A stretch of DNA of 64,000 bases from Theristus sp. LFF4_11 (taxonomy: Eukaryota > Nematoda > Chromadorea > Monhysterida > Xyalidae). The stretch is taken from positions 1 through 64,000 of the forward strand of contig JASANC010002576.1 of the NCBI GenBank assembly GCA_030248135.1, written 5' to 3'. This document shows, one piece after another, positions 22,974 through 34,700 of this stretch. Position 1 is the first letter of the stretch, and the number at the start of each line of letters is the position of its first letter. Position numbers and translations under genes: made by a program. The notes beneath the pieces were generated by a model that saw nothing but the letters and a program-made list of their open reading frames with translations, did no database searches and was not told the DNA's origin.

Positions 22974-24262
22974 CTAAAAAAGCGAATCATGAGAAAAGTA
23001 TCGTTCACAAAATGTGTCAACGGTTGTGGTGTTTGCACTTTGCATTGTCAGTGATTGTGTGTGATACTGTTGTGCTGGTGCCAGTGTGTTTGTGGCTTGA
23101 TCGCCTGCTGATGCAGGTGTTCGAACGTTTGGTGTTCGTGTGCGTTGTTGCTCTGCTGGTACCGTCGTCCCCGTTTCCATTTGCGTCTCAGTCTGCGCCA
23201 CCATTTTACGCCAAACGCCTGTGACTGGTGATCGTTGTTGATCGAGTGTTGATCACGACCATCCAGTTGAATCGCGTCACCATCGGCCAGCAGGCCACTT
23301 GTGTTGTTGTGGTGCATGTAGTGCTGCGGCGTGCGTGCTGCGTCGTTACGTTGCCACTGTTCAAATCGCTCTTGCAACTCAACGCACAGCTTTTCGTCGT
23401 CTTCTAGCGCACTGATTCGTGCCACTTCTGAAACATGTTTTCAGTTGTTAGCTTCCATCATAATTTGCAGTGAAACAACGCAGAAATCTGTAATGTTGAC
23501 TGAGAATCACATTGAAACTGCAACGCGCCAATCTCGAACAACGTCCACCACGCACATACCAGCATCATGGAGGAGTTGTTTCATTCGTTCGTTCAGTGCG
23601 CACAGCACCGCATGCACACGACACATGTAGTAGCGGTCAACCGCGCTCTGCGGTGTACCACTGGCAGACCGCTTCGTCAACACGTCCAACTCGGCACGTG
23701 CACGGCTCGTCTGCAAAAAGTTTGGTGCAGTTTCGGGTTAGAACTGAAAAAAGCGGAACACAAAAACACACGCACGCCGCGCGCCACACCACGACACTGC
23801 AAAACGTCGCTATTTTTGCTGTCAAAGGTGCTGCTAAAAATCGGATAGAAACTGACTGCGATAATTTGCGAGTGCGCGTTTACCTGTTCGGTGAGCCACA
23901 ACTGCTCGAGCGCACTGACCAGCTGCTGTTGGCGACGTTGCAAATGGATGCGTTGCAACTCAATGTGGTACAGTTCATGCTCAATGTCAGCCGCACAGCG
24001 CTTGTTTGATTCGCCGCCAAACTCTGTCAGAAAATCATAATAATCAAAAGCGGCTTTTTTCTGTCGGGATTTAATCATTTTCAAAAACACACCAACCAAT
24101 GTCAAGCTGATTGACGCCCAGATTGCATCGAAGCGATTCGTTGGCCACCGAGCTAGCAAAGCGCTGGCCCAACGAAAACGGCACGCCGGCACAATCCATT
24201 TGCTTGCTCAAAACGCACTCGACTAATGTAGTCTGGATTCGCTCGATGGCAGTGATCTCAAT
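22974..24262 (-). CDS. Unrecognised alpha-helical protein, 3' exons only
   Basis: Four exons join in phase on the minus strand: ~24262-24097, 24023-23884, 23710-23560 and 23427-22974, the last perhaps split by a 41-nt intron at 23259-23219. The protein reads IEITAIERIQTTL..., PFSLGQRFASSVANES, then amphipathic heptad-like helix (DIEHELYHIELQRIHLQRRQ, ELQERFEQWQRND) and a Thr/Gln-rich tail ending HDSLF. No catalytic motif, signal peptide or membrane segment is visible. It resembles long-helix scaffold or tether proteins (nucleoporin, augmin or centrosomal type) in general character only; I do not recognise the family. The 5' end lies upstream of 24262 and was not found. It is convergent with Dab and follows VPS15 on the same strand. 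Confidence 0.6.
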
Positions 24263-25430
24263 CAGAACGGTGAAGGTGTGAACGTTGAAAACTGCTTTCT
24301 ACAGTTCCCGCTGGAAACACCATCTTGGTTACCTTTCCTTGTTCGTCACAAACATTTTAGCTTATTTCCGTTGAAAAAAAAACATGAATGAGCTTGAAAG
24401 GTGCGGCGTAAATGTGGATGAAAGTAAGCGTTCGAACATAAAACGGCTGCATGAACTAAAAATTTCATGGGTGTCAGCAACTTGAATGACTATCCGTTGT
24501 GAGCGACGCGGGACCCTCGCACACAACCTGCACGCACTACACAGCTCCAAACGCACTTTGCAGCCCGCCCGCCGCACCGAGATAATCGAATGATATTTTA
24601 GCGCAACTTTGCCATACTGTCAGTCTGCATCGCGTTGGGTGCGTCGCAAGCTTCGCCGCATAGGTTTGTTTGTCGTTGCTGAAAACTATGGTGCAGAAAT
24701 AAGTAACGGTGGCATACCACCCAAGTTCCATGAGATGCGTCGATGCACATTTTTGGAAGCAGCCATTGACACTGCAGTCAAACGACACGCAAATTTGGGA
24801 AAGGCAAATTGCAGCAAAGAGCAAGAAAATGGCAGTGGCAGGCGCATTTGCGAGCGACCACGGGATGTGCACCGTAGCTCATGGGAGCAGTGCAGGTTGC
24901 GTGTGTCACACAAACGAGCGTGATCATTGCAACAAAACTGCATGCTGCTTTCAAAGCAGCCACCCAGACCGCCCACACCGAGACACAGCACCACATGCGC
25001 TGCAACATAATCCCACAGCGCTAAACACAAGCAAACACGCGCGCTGTTTAGCACGTGCCGCTGATTGCCTGCCTCTGCAGACCAAATCCGAAAACGGCAG
25101 CAACAATATTCTCGCTCTATGTCTCAGCTGGCTTATGTGTTTCACGGTGAGCTGCTCAGTCTCAGTGTCTTCATTTTTGAAGACATGCAAATAAATTGAC
25201 GTGTCGTGTGCGGCAGCGGCAGCATCAAGCCAGCACGCAATGTCACAACAACAGTCACTGTTATCTCGGCAACTTTCGGCTAATGCTGGTCGCTGGAGCA
25301 GAGAAACGAATTCAGTTAGCAAGCAGTCTTAATGTGTCCCCGATACTGGCGTTTCGATGCGCGCCTTCGTGCCGTTAGGTTGCATTGAATCAGAGAACTC
25401 TGTCTCTGCGTACGTTGTCCAATTATGCAT
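24263..25430. other. Gap between the helical gene and VPS15; upstream exons not found
   Basis: The 5' exons of the minus-strand helical gene should lie here. Candidate frames exist (for example a hydrophobic stretch near 24780-24860) but none could be tied in by splice phase. The 3' UTR of VPS15 ends in this interval. Confidence 0.35.
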
Positions 25431-25436
25431 TTTATT
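25431..25436 (-). terminator. Candidate VPS15 poly(A) signal AATAAA
   Basis: AATAAA on the minus strand, about 340 nt past the VPS15 stop codon. The position is plausible, though a MITE (25560-25736) lies between stop and signal. Confidence 0.4.
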
Positions 25437-25559
25437 TTTTTGGCAAATCACAGTCGCATGTGGCCAATAAAAAATGACGAATTGCCACGATGAAAAACAT
25501 AAAGTGAATGATTGAAATCACAACGTGAAATTTGCACCTTCCCGACAAATCACTCGGAT

Positions 25560-25736
25560 GAAAACATACATCAAATGATTGACACACGACAACGATTGAT
25601 TGGTTGGTGATCACGTGATGCATGCTTTCTGTGCAAACCAACTTCCCCCAACAGCAATTTCTGCACGGAAAGCATGCACCACGTGATGACCAACAACTAC
25701 GCTGATTGCCTATAATTTAGAGTTCGACTGTAGCAA
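25560..25736. mobile_element. Palindromic MITE with CACGTGATGCATGC arms
   Basis: GGTTGGTGATCACGTGATGC and its mirror GCACCACGTGATGACCAAC enclose a short centre; the right end reads TTTAGAGTTCGACTGTA, like the TA-flanked CAGTCGAACTC elements elsewhere. It lies in the VPS15 3' UTR. A fragment of the same type is at 7161-7222. Confidence 0.5.
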
Positions 25737-25778
25737 TGAATGGAGTGGATGATAAGTGGTGTGGTCGCAAACGGGCGA

Positions 25779-28700
25779 TCACAGCCACAGTTTAATCATA
25801 GCGTCGTTGCCGGCAGTGACCAGCAGCCACTGTGCGCCACTGTGCACTGCCACCATGTCACTGATCGTGTCGCGATGCCACGTGCTCACCTGCAATGCTC
25901 ACTGTTGCACAATCAATCATGCATGTCTGTGCGTATGTGTTCTTGAATCAAACGAAAACAATCAACTTGCAGCAACCTGCATGTTTAACGAGCGACTAGC
26001 AAGCAGCGGATCGCCGACACTCGTGGGCAACTGTGTTTGCTGCGAGATGACGGAGACGCCGTCGACGGTGTGATGTTGGGAGGCAAGCGAATGCGATGAG
26101 CCCCCGTGAAGCACGCTCAGCGATGTCGGCAGTGCGAAGCCGCCGTGCGCTCGCTGCTCACTGTTGTGCTGGCCTGCAATCAGCGTCAGCAGCGCACATC
26201 ACAAACAAGCACCGTTGACAACAAACAGCGCGTTACACAGCACTGCAGCACCAACCAGGCGCAGAGAGCAGCGTTGAGCGGCGCGCATTGTCAAAGTTCC
26301 AGTAGCGCATGGTGCCTGTGGTGTCACCGGTGACCAGCGCGTTCGCCCCGCGCAATTGCACTAAAGCACTCGTGCACAAGGTACTCGTTTCTTGGTAGGA
26401 CAGTGGCGACACTGAAACGGAGAAAAACACTGCAACTGTGACCAGTGTTGTAGCACGCTGAGTGGCTGCGTTGCAGTTGCATTAGATGGGGCAATCGGAG
26501 CAGAGAGTAATTGCTTTTTGATTTTGGTGTGCTTGAGATTGACGTTGTGCACAGAACAACGCGTGAACAGGCCTGTTGACGGCCAAATGCTCTGCAGTCG
26601 ACTGGCAGTCTCGAGCTGCCACAAGGACGCCTCTCCATTGCCAACGACGGACGCCCACACTGCCGAGTCGCGGTCGGCCGCCGTCCAAAGGCGTGACACG
26701 CAACGATTCGATGGGTGACGCACGATGTTCACGGGCAGGTGGAAGCTGCGAAACAACGCACAACAAAACACACTACTCGAGCACAACTGAGCACACTCAT
26801 GCATCGCATGCGTTGATTGCGGCTGCATGCATTTGCATGGCATCATATTCACCAATCAATACAGTCTTCAGTCAATCACCGTTGAATTTTCAAATGTACA
26901 CAGTTTTTAAAAGAACGAACCGCATGTCCCAGACGATGAGATGCCCAGTGGCGGTGCCGACGCAGGCCCACTGCTGAGCACGGTCGACGCACATCGACGT
27001 CACCAAGCCGTACTTCGAGTCAAGTCGCCAGTCGCCGATTGCGTCCGTGCCTGCAAGCATTGTGATCATTCCTGTGTGCATCCAACAACCGACAACAAAT
27101 CACGTTGCACACGTATCGCATGATACACAGCGATAACAGAGGGACAAAAACAAGCAAAACGATCAACAAGACATGAACACAAATTCGCAGTTTCATATCG
27201 GTTCACCTGTACGCAGATCCCAGAGCAGCAGTGATCCGTGGTATGTCACGCCACACAGCAGTTCTGACCAGCCATCCGACCACGTTTCAAAATCCAGCAC
27301 GAATCCTGAACAACAAAATGGATAAACATGAACTACAACAATGTATTTGAACAAGGAACTGCTCAGCAATCAGAGTAACACCAGCCATGTCTCTGTTGAT
27401 CAGTGTTTAAGACAGTGGTTGCTTTGCGGTTGGCGCCGTCAGCGACGGTGCTCACGTAGACACGACAGCGGTCGCTGCACGTCGCAACACGGCTGCCGTC
27501 GCACACAAAGCGCACAGAGCGCAGGCGCTCACCTGAAGTGCACGCGCAAGCAACTCTGACAACAGTCGTAGCACTGCACCAGCAGCATCACGGATCAACT
27601 GTAAACGTCACACTGGCATCAAGAAACAAAACACTGCCCACAATAGCACACAGCCTCATTTGCACAGCCTGACTGCTTTTTGTAAACGCGATTTATTCTC
27701 AGTAGTTCTCACCACAGACCTCCACGAGAGAGTATGTTTCGTTCATTGGTGTCAGTTATCATCATGCTGCACGTGTGCTGCGATGCGTTCAAACAAGGTG
27801 GCAGCAGCAACGACACAGCCACTCCACGGTTGTCTTTGTTTGTTTTTGCGTATTTTTGCCGCAAAAATATTGAATCGTGTGAACTGCATCTGAACTTTTG
27901 CTTGCAGCTCCCGCAGAATCCACAAGCACCATCCGATACTGTGGGTTGTGCTGAGCATGCTGTGCATTTTTGTGGTCGTCGCTGCCATCAATGTCATCTT
28001 TTCAACCATTCGGGTATGAAGACCACAATGGAAAATCACGCCCGCATTGAATTGAAAAATCTCTTCAGTGCGTTTCTCATTGGCACAAGACAACCCAAAG
28101 CAACGGTATGTGCAGGCGTGGACTGCAGATGTGACGGACGTGGCAGCTCAAGCGACCTGCGCGACAACGAGCGGCCAGTGGTCACAACGCGAACAACCGC
28201 ACAAACGGGCGAAAGCGAACACGAAAAACACTGGTGAGATGTGCAGAAAGGTGCGTTTGTTAAATGAACAGAACAACAGTGAACATTCGGCAAGCAACAA
28301 GCGTGAACAGGTGACAAAAAAGCAACAGCAGCATCACCAGCAAAACAGGCAGCGGTCGCCACAGCGGCCGTCGAAGTAGAACGCAGTCTGCAGACGTCAC
28401 CAACACAACCAACACACCGACAAGTACGTGTCAAGGTCTAGGTAAACCAGGTTCAGTCAATTTCAGACCTCAATCACAAGTTGCCAAAATCACTTGGTCA
28501 AGTGTCAGTTTGGTCGATTTCTCAATAAACTAAACATTGAACAAGCCCACTCAGCACAAAGTGTCGCTGGCAAAGACAGTCGACTCGATTGGAGAACGGG
28601 TGTCGCCGCGGTGTGCGTCTGAGAGCACGCAAACAAGCGCCAGTGCAGGCAAGCAGACGCAAGCGTCGTCGCTGCAGAGCACTTTTGCGAATGCTGCCAA

Positions 28701-31700
28701 CACGGAAACGTCGGTGACGGCTGGAGAAACGCCTCAGAGCGGCTCACAAACACCCGAGGCAAGACGTTTGCCACAGACTGCGACTGAAAACTCGGTTCGA
28801 GGCAACAAAGCCCCGATGTGACTGACGTTTGAGTTCTTTTTTGTGTGCTGTTTCGTTTCGTATCGCATGCATTGTTTTCGTTCTCCACCGCATTTCATGT
28901 GCGAGTTGAAATTTGCTGTGTAGTGTGCAACATTGCTCTTTATTTTTAAAACAATAAAATGACACGTGAAATGGAAATAACAATAAAGTGAAGAGCCACC
29001 TGACCGTTGTAAGCTTGCACGGCTACGGGCCGATTGGTGACGGCACGTCCCTCAATGTGCTTGGCGTCCCACAGACGCACGGTGCCGTCGAAACTGCAGC
29101 TCGCAAACAGGCGCTCCTCTGGGTGCACGGCCAGCCTGAACAAACAGCACGCGGCACAACACTCGCTTCGCTGGATTGTGTTGAATGTGTGGTGAGTGCA
29201 AATAGGCATTCCGTTGGCAACCGGAAGAAACCCCGTTTTATCACCAAAAAATGATTTCCCAATTGATTCTCTGGCAAATTTTGATATTTGAAAAAAACGT
29301 TTCAGTTTTTTTCAAAATTTTCAATGTGGATTTTTTTGTTCTAGTTTTTAGTTCTAGTTTTTTGAACTTGATGGTCAAAGACGGCTTTGAACATCCAACA
29401 AAATTTACAATAAAAACTCAATTTTTCTACGCCTGTAGACTGTAAAGTCAACATTAACCAAAAGCATCCCATGTAGCCGATGCAGGTAAAGGTAGGAATT
29501 TAGAGCTACCTGCACCAGTACGGGTCATGCTTTTTACTAAAAAACCTGTTTTGAGTCAAAATTGACCTATTTTATGCCTACGAAAACAATTTTATGAGAG
29601 GTAGCTAGCTGAAATTTTTTTAGGTTAGTAGCTGAGCCGAGAAAACCTCTCTCTGAGGTAGAGATAGATTCGATTTTGGGGGTGGCGCGGCACGCCCAGA
29701 AACAAGTGTGCACCGAGGCAGCGGACAGGTTCGCAGGGGTGTGTGAGCGCAGCTTTGCAGCCACCAAGCAGTGACCTGCCTGCGCACGGCGTTCGCGTGT
29801 TGGTGCACGTGCGCGACGGCGTGCCCGCGCGGTGTGCACGCAGCAGAGCCGGCGCTGGCCACGCGCTCCGCAGCAGCACCACCGAAGCGCGCAGCACGAT
29901 GCCACTGCTGCCGTTTGTGCTCGACCAGCTCGCACATGCGCTCACGGCACACCGACAGCACGCCTGCACACAATCACTCACTGCATGCTGCGTGCACGTG
30001 CGCTGTGCGATTTGTTTGTTGTGTTTGCCAGACTGCAAATCACTTTCTCTCCAGACTGATTTGAGATGCAAGCCATGCACGCCCGGAAGAGAAGTGGGCG
30101 ACACAGGATACTGAATGCAACAACAAACTGATCGTGTCCATTGCGCTGGTTGTGTCTATGAGGACGGCAGTGTTGTCGCCTAGTATTGAGTCATCAGTGA
30201 ACAATGTTGACGAGTTGTTGTCATCGGTTGCACTGAACGACACGGACGCAGTGGTGAGCACCCCCGGGATGCTGCTGCTGCTCGCTTCACTTGCATCTGC
30301 TGTTGCACTGCTCTCTAGCACCACCGTGCTGCCACTGTCCTGCAGAAAACAACCAAAATCCATCATGTTTATTCTGCATTTCGGCCGCGGGCCGGGCCAA
30401 AGATCACACGCAAGCAAAGCGGCAAAAACCGACTGTGCTGATTTAATAGTGAACAAGCTTTTCTGGCGACAGTAACACAAACATCCGCTGTTGCGTGTTG
30501 CTGTTGAGCGTCGGAGAACGTTGGCTGCATGGTGCTCGCTTGCTCGTCTGCAGGCACCGTGTCGTCAGCAGACGATTTCCTCGACGCAACCGCACCGCCG
30601 AACATTGCATTCCAATCTTCGTTCTGGAATCAGCACAAGAAACAATCAGAGCCGTTGAAAACAACACAAGGTTTCTTGTTGCTCTTGCTGCGAGTTCTCC
30701 TACCATGGCAGCGTAGATCTGCGTTTCAACACGATTCTTCGAGCGACCAGCTGCGGCGGTCGACAGCTGTTTGTGGCGGTGTGGCCGTTTGGTGGCCAAG
30801 TCAATCGCATAACGACGAACATCCGGGAGTGCATTCAGTGAGACCAAACCGGGCCGACTTGTGCTGGTTGGCGACAAGGGGCTGCTGCGAAAATTGGAAT
30901 GGAAACGTAGGGGATATTATGAGTAGGGAAGGGTTCTTGAGATTATTTAACAATCAAGACCAAATCATTTCTCGAAACTGAGATTACGATCTTCAGAAAC
31001 GGTGCCCTCTCACTCTCGTGGCGAGGACGTTGGTCTACGGAACGCTCAGCCTCAGCATCCATTCACACCTACACCAAACCATCGCAGATTAGTACCTTCA
31101 TGTTTCTAAAAAACCGTGACGCGAGAAACTGAAATTTTTTTTTAACAAAGCAGCGACAGCGCTGCCGAACCGACCTAACTTCCATGTTGCGCATCTTCGC
31201 AATGATCTCCTTGAAGGCGAGCAGCAAGTGCTCGTTCTCGTCCGTGAGTCCTTGATTGCGCATCTTCTGGTACAACGAGGCCAACGGACGAAGCAGCGCC
31301 GCCTGCTTCTGACTGGCCATCTCAATCGACGCGCCACCGGCCGCTGGGTCGAGTTTGCAGAGCAGATGCGTCTGCGACAGCAACTCCATCAAATCGCACG
31401 TGATCGCATGGCGCACGGCGAGGTCCCACACTTGACGGGGCACCGGCGTACGCAGACTGGTGTACAGCAACTGAGCACGGACAAAGCACGCAAACAGTCG
31501 ACAAGCAGAGCAATCCGGTTGCCAGTGTTTACGTCGGCAACCGTGATTACACGTGATGGCGCTCACTACACACTGGCATGCGACTGGCACCGGTGGCTCC
31601 CTGGCCTCTGCATCACTGCCAAAACGCAGCACTTGTGCCACTGCGGAGCTCAGCCCCAAAAGCAACGGTGCAAACTGGTGTCACAAAGGATGGTGCGACA

Positions 31701-34700
31701 GACAATGCCACACAACTAGGGTTGAAAAGGTAAAAATACCGGTTTTTTTACCGGTAAAAAAACGCGTTTTATTACGCGTTTTTTACGGAGGCTAAAAATG
31801 GGGTCCTGAAAAAAACGGGAAAACAACCAGGTATTTTTCCCGTTTTTTTCGTTTTTTCCCGGTTTTTTTCAATTTCTGACGTGAAATTTTTTCATTGTGT
31901 TTCCTTTGTTTTGGTCATAGTTTTGCACTTAATGGTACAAACATCAAGTGTGCCCGACCCCGACCCGACGAAGACAAGAACCTGCGGGCAACACAGAAAA
32001 GCAGTATTTTGTTTTCTTGTTTTTCGTGTGCTTGTGTATGCGCTGAGTCCTGAGTGAAAAATTCGGATTTCCTTTTTGTATCCTGACTGGGTGATGACTT
32101 TGGCTTTTGACTTTCTTTCGTCATGGGAGCGGACCACCAAGCCAAACACCCTTTCCCTATCGGATTGGCCGTGAACGCCAGAATTTGGTCTTTCGTGTTT
32201 CAGTGAAACTGGCGCGTCGCGAGTGAAATATTTTTTTAGAAAGCAACCTGACTGCAAGAAACAACAAAAATGCCACGAATAAAACAGGATATTATTCGAG
32301 AAAATTTTATACCAGTCGACCGTCCATTTGTTGCCGCAAAAACGGAATTTAGGTGTGCATAAAAAACGGTGTGTAAAAACACGGTGAAGATGCCGCAAAA
32401 TAGGTGAATCTGCCGCAAATTTTACTTGCGGCATCTGCACCACGTTTCACCACACCGTCGCACGGTTCTGGTCCGTACACATCCATACATGTCTTTCTTT
32501 CTATGCAGCTACAAAAAGTGGTACTGTGATTGAGCTTGTGACCAGATTTCCGGTTGTGACTGTGACCATGCCAAAGAATAAACATACATATGCCTTGGTC
32601 AATTGTTCGAACCTGTATTTTATTGAATTTCATGTTCAAAAGCCTGTCAGAATCATGGTTTCTGTTACATTGGCAAAAAACACACTTGTGGGTTGTGTTT
32701 TGTCACGAAAGACTAACTTCAACAACTCGTAACTTGTTGTACGAGTCTTCGTACCATTGGTTTTCGACAATTCTCACCAAATAATACTCCGTTTTTTCCC
32801 GTTTTTTTACCGGTAAAAAACGGTTTCCCGTTTTTTTACCGGTAAAAAACGGTAAAAAATACCGTTTTTTACCGCGATTTGAAAAATACGGGTTTTTTCA
32901 ACCCTACACACAACCGACCCGTTTGTCGAGTGTAACGGTCGACTGCCTGAGGTAGGGCACGACCAACGGCAGCACTTTGCACTGAGTGTCGGCCACATTG
33001 AGCACACGGTCGAGACTGGCGACGAACGCGATCGCTGCAAGACGCAGCGTTCGGTTGGGGTGCGCCAGGAACGGCACTGCGTCGTTCAGTAGGTCGTACA
33101 CAGCCGGCTTCTGCAGGAGACCGTCCGCACAGAGACGAGCCATGCACAGCAGCACGTGCAGCACGACCGTCTCCTCGATGTCGCACAGGCCCTGCAGAAA
33201 GCTGCCTCACGCTCCAATTCCAACAATCCTCTATTATTTAGCAAATGCAAAACAACAATAGTAAGTTGGACGAATGTTGCAGAGTGGAACCTGCTGGAGA
33301 AGCGGTTTCAGAATGATAGTGCTCTGCCAGCCGACGCACACGGCCGCCTCCGGGCAGCACTGGAAGAACGCAGCACGCAGGCCTGCGTCGTGTTTGTCGT
33401 TGAGGAACGTGATCATGTGCGACAGAACGACGTCGCTCGCTACAAACTCAGCAATGACACAATGCCAATATCGCTCACTTGCTCATTTCATAACAGCACG
33501 GCACAATTCAAATTCAAAACTTTGAACGCAGACAGAGACAGGGAAGACGCTTCTCGCATTGAACAAAATCGAAATACAGCGCATTAGCAGTTCAGCGTGT
33601 GGCGTTTTGTCGCAGCTGCGATGCCTTTCCACCATGAAAAGCTGCCAGCTGAGCAGTGCACTTGCGCCTGCATTCGCAGTGCTGCTCAGCTCTGGCAACG
33701 GCAACGCCAGCTCGAGTCGCCGCACAGAGACCGACCGCGTTGTTTGCCGAGGAACGCGCACAATTGGCGGAGGCGATGTTTCACGGCCACCCGGCGTATG
33801 GCGTTGTCGACGTCGCAGAGCAAGCTCACGATCACATGCTGCACAGCGTCGTGCAGCTCACGCAGCGTCTCCGCCTTGTGCACGTCCAACGACTTGCGAC
33901 GTGCGACCGCGTGGTGACCGCTGCCCGCGTGCTCGTGCTCGTCGCTCGGTTGCTGCACTTGCGGGTCGATCAAAGCGTCTTGCGTTGCGGCCGACGTCAC
34001 AAGTCTGCGGGCACAACAATTGCACAAATTGAAGAAACTTGAAACTCGATAAGCATGGATGATGAGCAATGAGCATGATGACGGACGTGTCGTGTTGTAT
34101 GATCTTTCATTTTGGTCCCGAGAGTCAGTGCGCACATAGATGTAAACAGTTTATGCATGACGCGGGAATTCAAATTTGGCAATGTGACCCGAGTACCCTA
34201 AATAGGGCCGAGTCACCTAGTTACATAAAGATTCCTTTCTACGGCTTCGCAGTGAGTCGCAGAACCTAACAATGATAATACCTTTCAGCAACCACTGCCA
34301 GACGGCTGATGTTGCGAGCGAGCATCGCACGCACCAGACTTGAATCATCACGAGTCAGTTTAGCCTAAAAGCTTTAAAAACTAAAGTGGGCCCAAACGTG
34401 CATTTTGCACATTGAACGACGAAACGTTTGCTGAAAAGCCAAAAGCGCCACTGCTGGTTGCTGACCATGCGCGGCAGTACGTAGTCGTGAAACACACGAC
34501 CGTCTTCCCTGGTCAACTCGTGCACCATCGCAAGCACCGTCACCACACCGTGCACCGCAATGCAACGCACTCGCTCCTGCGTGTCGCACATCATGTACAT
34601 CTGAAATCATCAGTTATCAATTTCAGTTCAATCACATCAGAGCACACACAAATTGACTGAGTCTGAAACGAGTTGAAACAAGTTTGAAACGTACCAGATA

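Noticed and set aside
24537..24872. Secreted-protein-like frame (hydrophobic start near 24860)
   Set aside because: Starts at a non-ATG codon, no downstream domain, and could not be joined to the helical gene by phase.
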